Shown here one piece after another: positions 61,981 through 64,000 of a DNA stretch of 64,000 nt. The stretch is from Candidatus Epulonipiscium sp. (GTDB taxonomy: Bacteria; Bacillota_A; Clostridia; Lachnospirales; Cellulosilyticaceae), in assembly GCA_012841565.1 (NCBI GenBank), contig DUUM01000230.1:1-64000 (forward strand). Direction: 5' to 3'. Under the pieces are notes generated by a model that did not search any database, was not told the DNA's origin, and saw only the letters and a program-made list of their open reading frames with translations. A program made the translations under genes and the position numbers. Position 1 is the stretch's first letter, and the number at the start of each line of letters is the position of its first letter.

Positions 61981-62865
61981 ATGATATTCAAAAAACTAAA
62001 AATTAATAAGAAACATATAGGAATTAATCAAAGAAGATCAAAGACTGGTGATGGTATCGTTGCACTGATTATCATTCTTTTAGGTTTATTTATGGCTTTT
62101 CCACTGTATTATACCTTTATACAATCTATTAAGCCACCAGAAGAGTTGTTTCAGTTTCCACCGAAGTTATATGTTATAAGGCCAACTTTAGATAGTTACC
62201 GAGATTTATTTCAGATTATGTCAAATATGTGGGTGCCTTTTTCGAGATATTTATTTAACTCACTATTTATAGCAATATTAGGAACAGGTTTTCACGTATT
62301 ACTTGCATCGATGGCAGCTTATCCTTTGGCAAAACATAAATTTCCAGGTAAAGATTTTATCTTTGCAGTTATATTATTGGGGCTCATGTTTGTGGGACAA
62401 GTAACATTTTTACCATCCTTTGTTATTATTTCGAAATTAGGAATGTTAAATACCTATTGGGCTTATTTACTTCCATCAATAGGGACGTCCCTAGGATTGT
62501 TTTTAATGAAACAATTCATTGAACAAATTCCTGATGCATTGATAGAAGCATCTAGAATAGACGGTGCTAATGAGTGGCGAACATTTTTTCAAATTATTGT
62601 ACCAAATGTGAAGCCAGCAATATTAACGGTTATTATATTTCAATTTGTGAACATATGGAATGGCCTTTCAAGTGAACTTGTTTATGCGGAACAATTAAAA
62701 GTGGTAAAAGTTGCCCTAGAACAAATAAGTCTATCAAGTAACTTTGCGAGAATGGGAGCAGCAATGGCAGGGTCAGTACTACTAATGCTTCCACCGATAA
62801 TTTTATTTGTATTATTACAAAAAAATGTAGTTGATACCATGGCCTTTGCAGGAATAAAAGAGTAA
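61981..62865 (+). CDS. Carbohydrate ABC transporter permease (MalG/UgpE type)
   Basis: A 294-residue permease with six segments and the EAA loop IEASRIDGANEWRTFFQIIV near residue 187. The ATG at 61981 lies two bases after the previous stop. A longer reading from 61951 would need a TTG inside the previous gene. Ribosome site is weak (GGAAAGG, far), so translational coupling is probable. Confidence 0.92.
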   Translation: MIFKKLKINKKHIGINQRRSKTGDGIVALIIILLGLFMAFPLYYTFIQSIKPPEELFQFPPKLYVIRPTLDSYRDLFQIMSNMWVPFSRYLFNSLFIAILGTGFHVLLASMAAYPLAKHKFPGKDFIFAVILLGLMFVGQVTFLPSFVIISKLGMLNTYWAYLLPSIGTSLGLFLMKQFIEQIPDALIEASRIDGANEWRTFFQIIVPNVKPAILTVIIFQFVNIWNGLSSELVYAEQLKVVKVALEQISLSSNFARMGAAMAGSVLLMLPPIILFVLLQKNVVDTMAFAGIKE

Positions 62866-62882
62866 AGGGGATAGGAGTTAAG

Positions 62883-64000
62883 ATGAAAAAATTTAAAAAA
62901 ATTAGTATTTTGTTTATTATAATAATTTGTTTTTTTAATATAGAATCATTTGCTATGGCAGCCAATTATAACTCTTATACATATAATGAATGGAAAGAGT
63001 CAGTGGCAGCCCCTGCAAGTTATGCGCCCCTAGTATCAAAGACAGGTAATATGATTGGTGTAGGAGGGTTAAAAGAACCCCAAGATATATTTATGGATGT
63101 GCAGGGAAATCTATATATTGCGGATACTGCTAATAATCGTGTTGTTATTACAGATAAAGACCTAAATTTATTAAGGGTTTTGAACAAGGTTTATATAAAT
63201 GGAAATGAAGAAGAAATAATTGGACCGACAGGATTATATATAAGTGAAGACAATATTTTATATATTTCACAACCATCCTTATCAAGAATTCTGCTTATCA
63301 AAGATGATCAAGTAATACAAATCATTGAAAAGCCTGTAAATAGTTTGATATCAGAAGACTTTATTTTTGAACCAACAAAAATTGGCGTAGATATATACGG
63401 CAGACTCTATGTGTTATCAAAAGGTTCTTACACAGGATTGTTAAAATTCGATCAAAATGGTGAATTTATGGATTTCTTTGGGGCAAATAAGGTTGAGGTG
63501 ACATCAAAAGTATTATTTCAATATATGTGGAAAAATATTTTATCTGATACACAAAGAAGTTCTATGACAAGTATAATCCCCATTGAATATTCAAATATAC
63601 ATTGTAATGAAGACGGCTTTATTTATACAACCACAGTAGGAACTTCATCACCTTATAATCAAGTGAAAAAGTTAAATCCCTTAGGCAATAATACTTATAA
63701 AAGGCAAGGAAATAGGGAGATTAATTTTGGAGACTATGAACGCTCTTATAATCTGGCATCTACTGTAGATTCATCGTTTATAGACCTTAAGGTAGATGAA
63801 GAAGGATTTATTTTTGGATTAGATTACACAAGGGGTCGTATTTTTGAAAGAGATCAAGAAGGTAATTTGATTTCTGTATTTGGTGGGATAGGAAATCAGT
63901 TTGGAACATTTACAACACCAATTGCCATAGAAACTTATGATAGACATGTATATATTTTAGATTCACTAAAAAACAATATTACCATATTTAAACCAACAGA
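62883..64000 (+). CDS. Exported NHL-repeat protein (3' end outside window)
   Basis: Starting with ATG at 62883 behind AAAGGGGATAGGAGTTAAG, the frame is open to the end of the window (372 codons). A signal peptide (about 1-27) is followed by NHL-type beta-propeller repeats, for example LKEPQDIFMDVQGNLYIADT, NNRVVITD and later IYTTTVGT and VDEEGFIFGLDYTRGRIFE. The family includes many extracellular carbohydrate- or protein-binding propellers. It is cotranscribed with the sugar ABC genes, 17 bases behind the permease. No stop is seen, so the length is unknown. Confidence 0.88.
   Translation, partial: MKKFKKISILFIIIICFFNIESFAMAANYNSYTYNEWKESVAAPASYAPLVSKTGNMIGVGGLKEPQDIFMDVQGNLYIADTANNRVVITDKDLNLLRVLNKVYINGNEEEIIGPTGLYISEDNILYISQPSLSRILLIKDDQVIQIIEKPVNSLISEDFIFEPTKIGVDIYGRLYVLSKGSYTGLLKFDQNGEFMDFFGANKVEVTSKVLFQYMWKNILSDTQRSSMTSIIPIEYSNIHCNEDGFIYTTTVGTSSPYNQVKKLNPLGNNTYKRQGNREINFGDYERSYNLASTVDSSFIDLKVDEEGFIFGLDYTRGRIFERDQEGNLISVFGGIGNQFGTFTTPIAIETYDRHVYILDSLKNNITIFKPT

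Overview
The window is low-GC DNA from an anaerobic member of the Clostridia, most likely near the Lachnospirales (Cellulosilyticum-like). The evidence is strong AGGAGG-type ribosome binding sites, AT-rich spacers, T-box leaders before hisS-aspS and pheST, an NfnAB bifurcating transhydrogenase, a PPi-type phosphofructokinase, GapN, and surface and cytoplasmic polysaccharide-degrading enzymes with YesMN-type regulation. The genus is inference. No rRNA, tRNA, CRISPR array or complete insertion sequence was seen.

Layout. 0-4 kb: end of a siderophore-type ABC ATPase, an MFS exporter, an esterase, a VOC protein, then decayed AraC fragments with an IS3-type remnant. 4.4-20.8 kb: a carbohydrate block. 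It holds a 1702-aa SLH-anchored GH16 glucanase with about six CBM-like modules, a sugar ABC importer, cytoplasmic GH30, GH42 and GH43 enzymes, and a YesM/YesN-type two-component system. 20.8-22.9 kb: a HEPN-CBS protein and a REP-associated tyrosine transposase (RAYT), bracketed by large palindromes. 22.9-27.4 kb: nfnA-nfnB-adh, divergent from an AraC regulator. 27.5-32.2 kb: a Ytr-like GntR/ABC/permease/permease/lipoprotein operon. 32.3-37.7 kb: a 59-aa minus-strand gene, ydbC-relQ-GNAT, and T-box-hisS-aspS. 37.7-49.3 kb: a YkvI-like membrane protein, gapN, RseC-like, an Asp-box protein divergent from a Cys-rich protein, a split ThrE exporter, glyA, a PPi-type PFK and an MFS carrier. 49.3-51.9 kb: a BlaI/M56-peptidase pair, divergent from a strong promoter with short ORFs and a membrane protein. 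51.9-58 kb: T-box-pheS-pheT, an SGNH hydrolase and pyrBI. 58-64 kb: a second sugar ABC system with an unusually large binding protein and an NHL-repeat protein that runs off the window.

The main unusual feature is a family of about 57-65 bp palindromes whose arms start GGGGACGGTTCACAAAT. They occur at about a dozen intergenic loci between 1.8 and 48 kb, mostly within a few bases of a stop codon. The inner stem differs between copies but stays self-complementary. Two of the most perfect copies flank the RAYT gene, so this looks like a REP/RAYT system in a Firmicute. Copies have been inserted into gene ends, supplying the C-termini of two membrane proteins and lying just past a truncated CBM module, and in one place into each other.

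The metabolic genes fit a saccharolytic fermenter. Surface glucanase feeds ABC importers, cytoplasmic glycosidases finish the oligosaccharides, and PPi-PFK and GapN run glycolysis. NfnAB and an iron alcohol dehydrogenase balance NADH, NADPH and ferredoxin. Amino-acid supply is sensed by T-boxes and a small alarmone synthetase.
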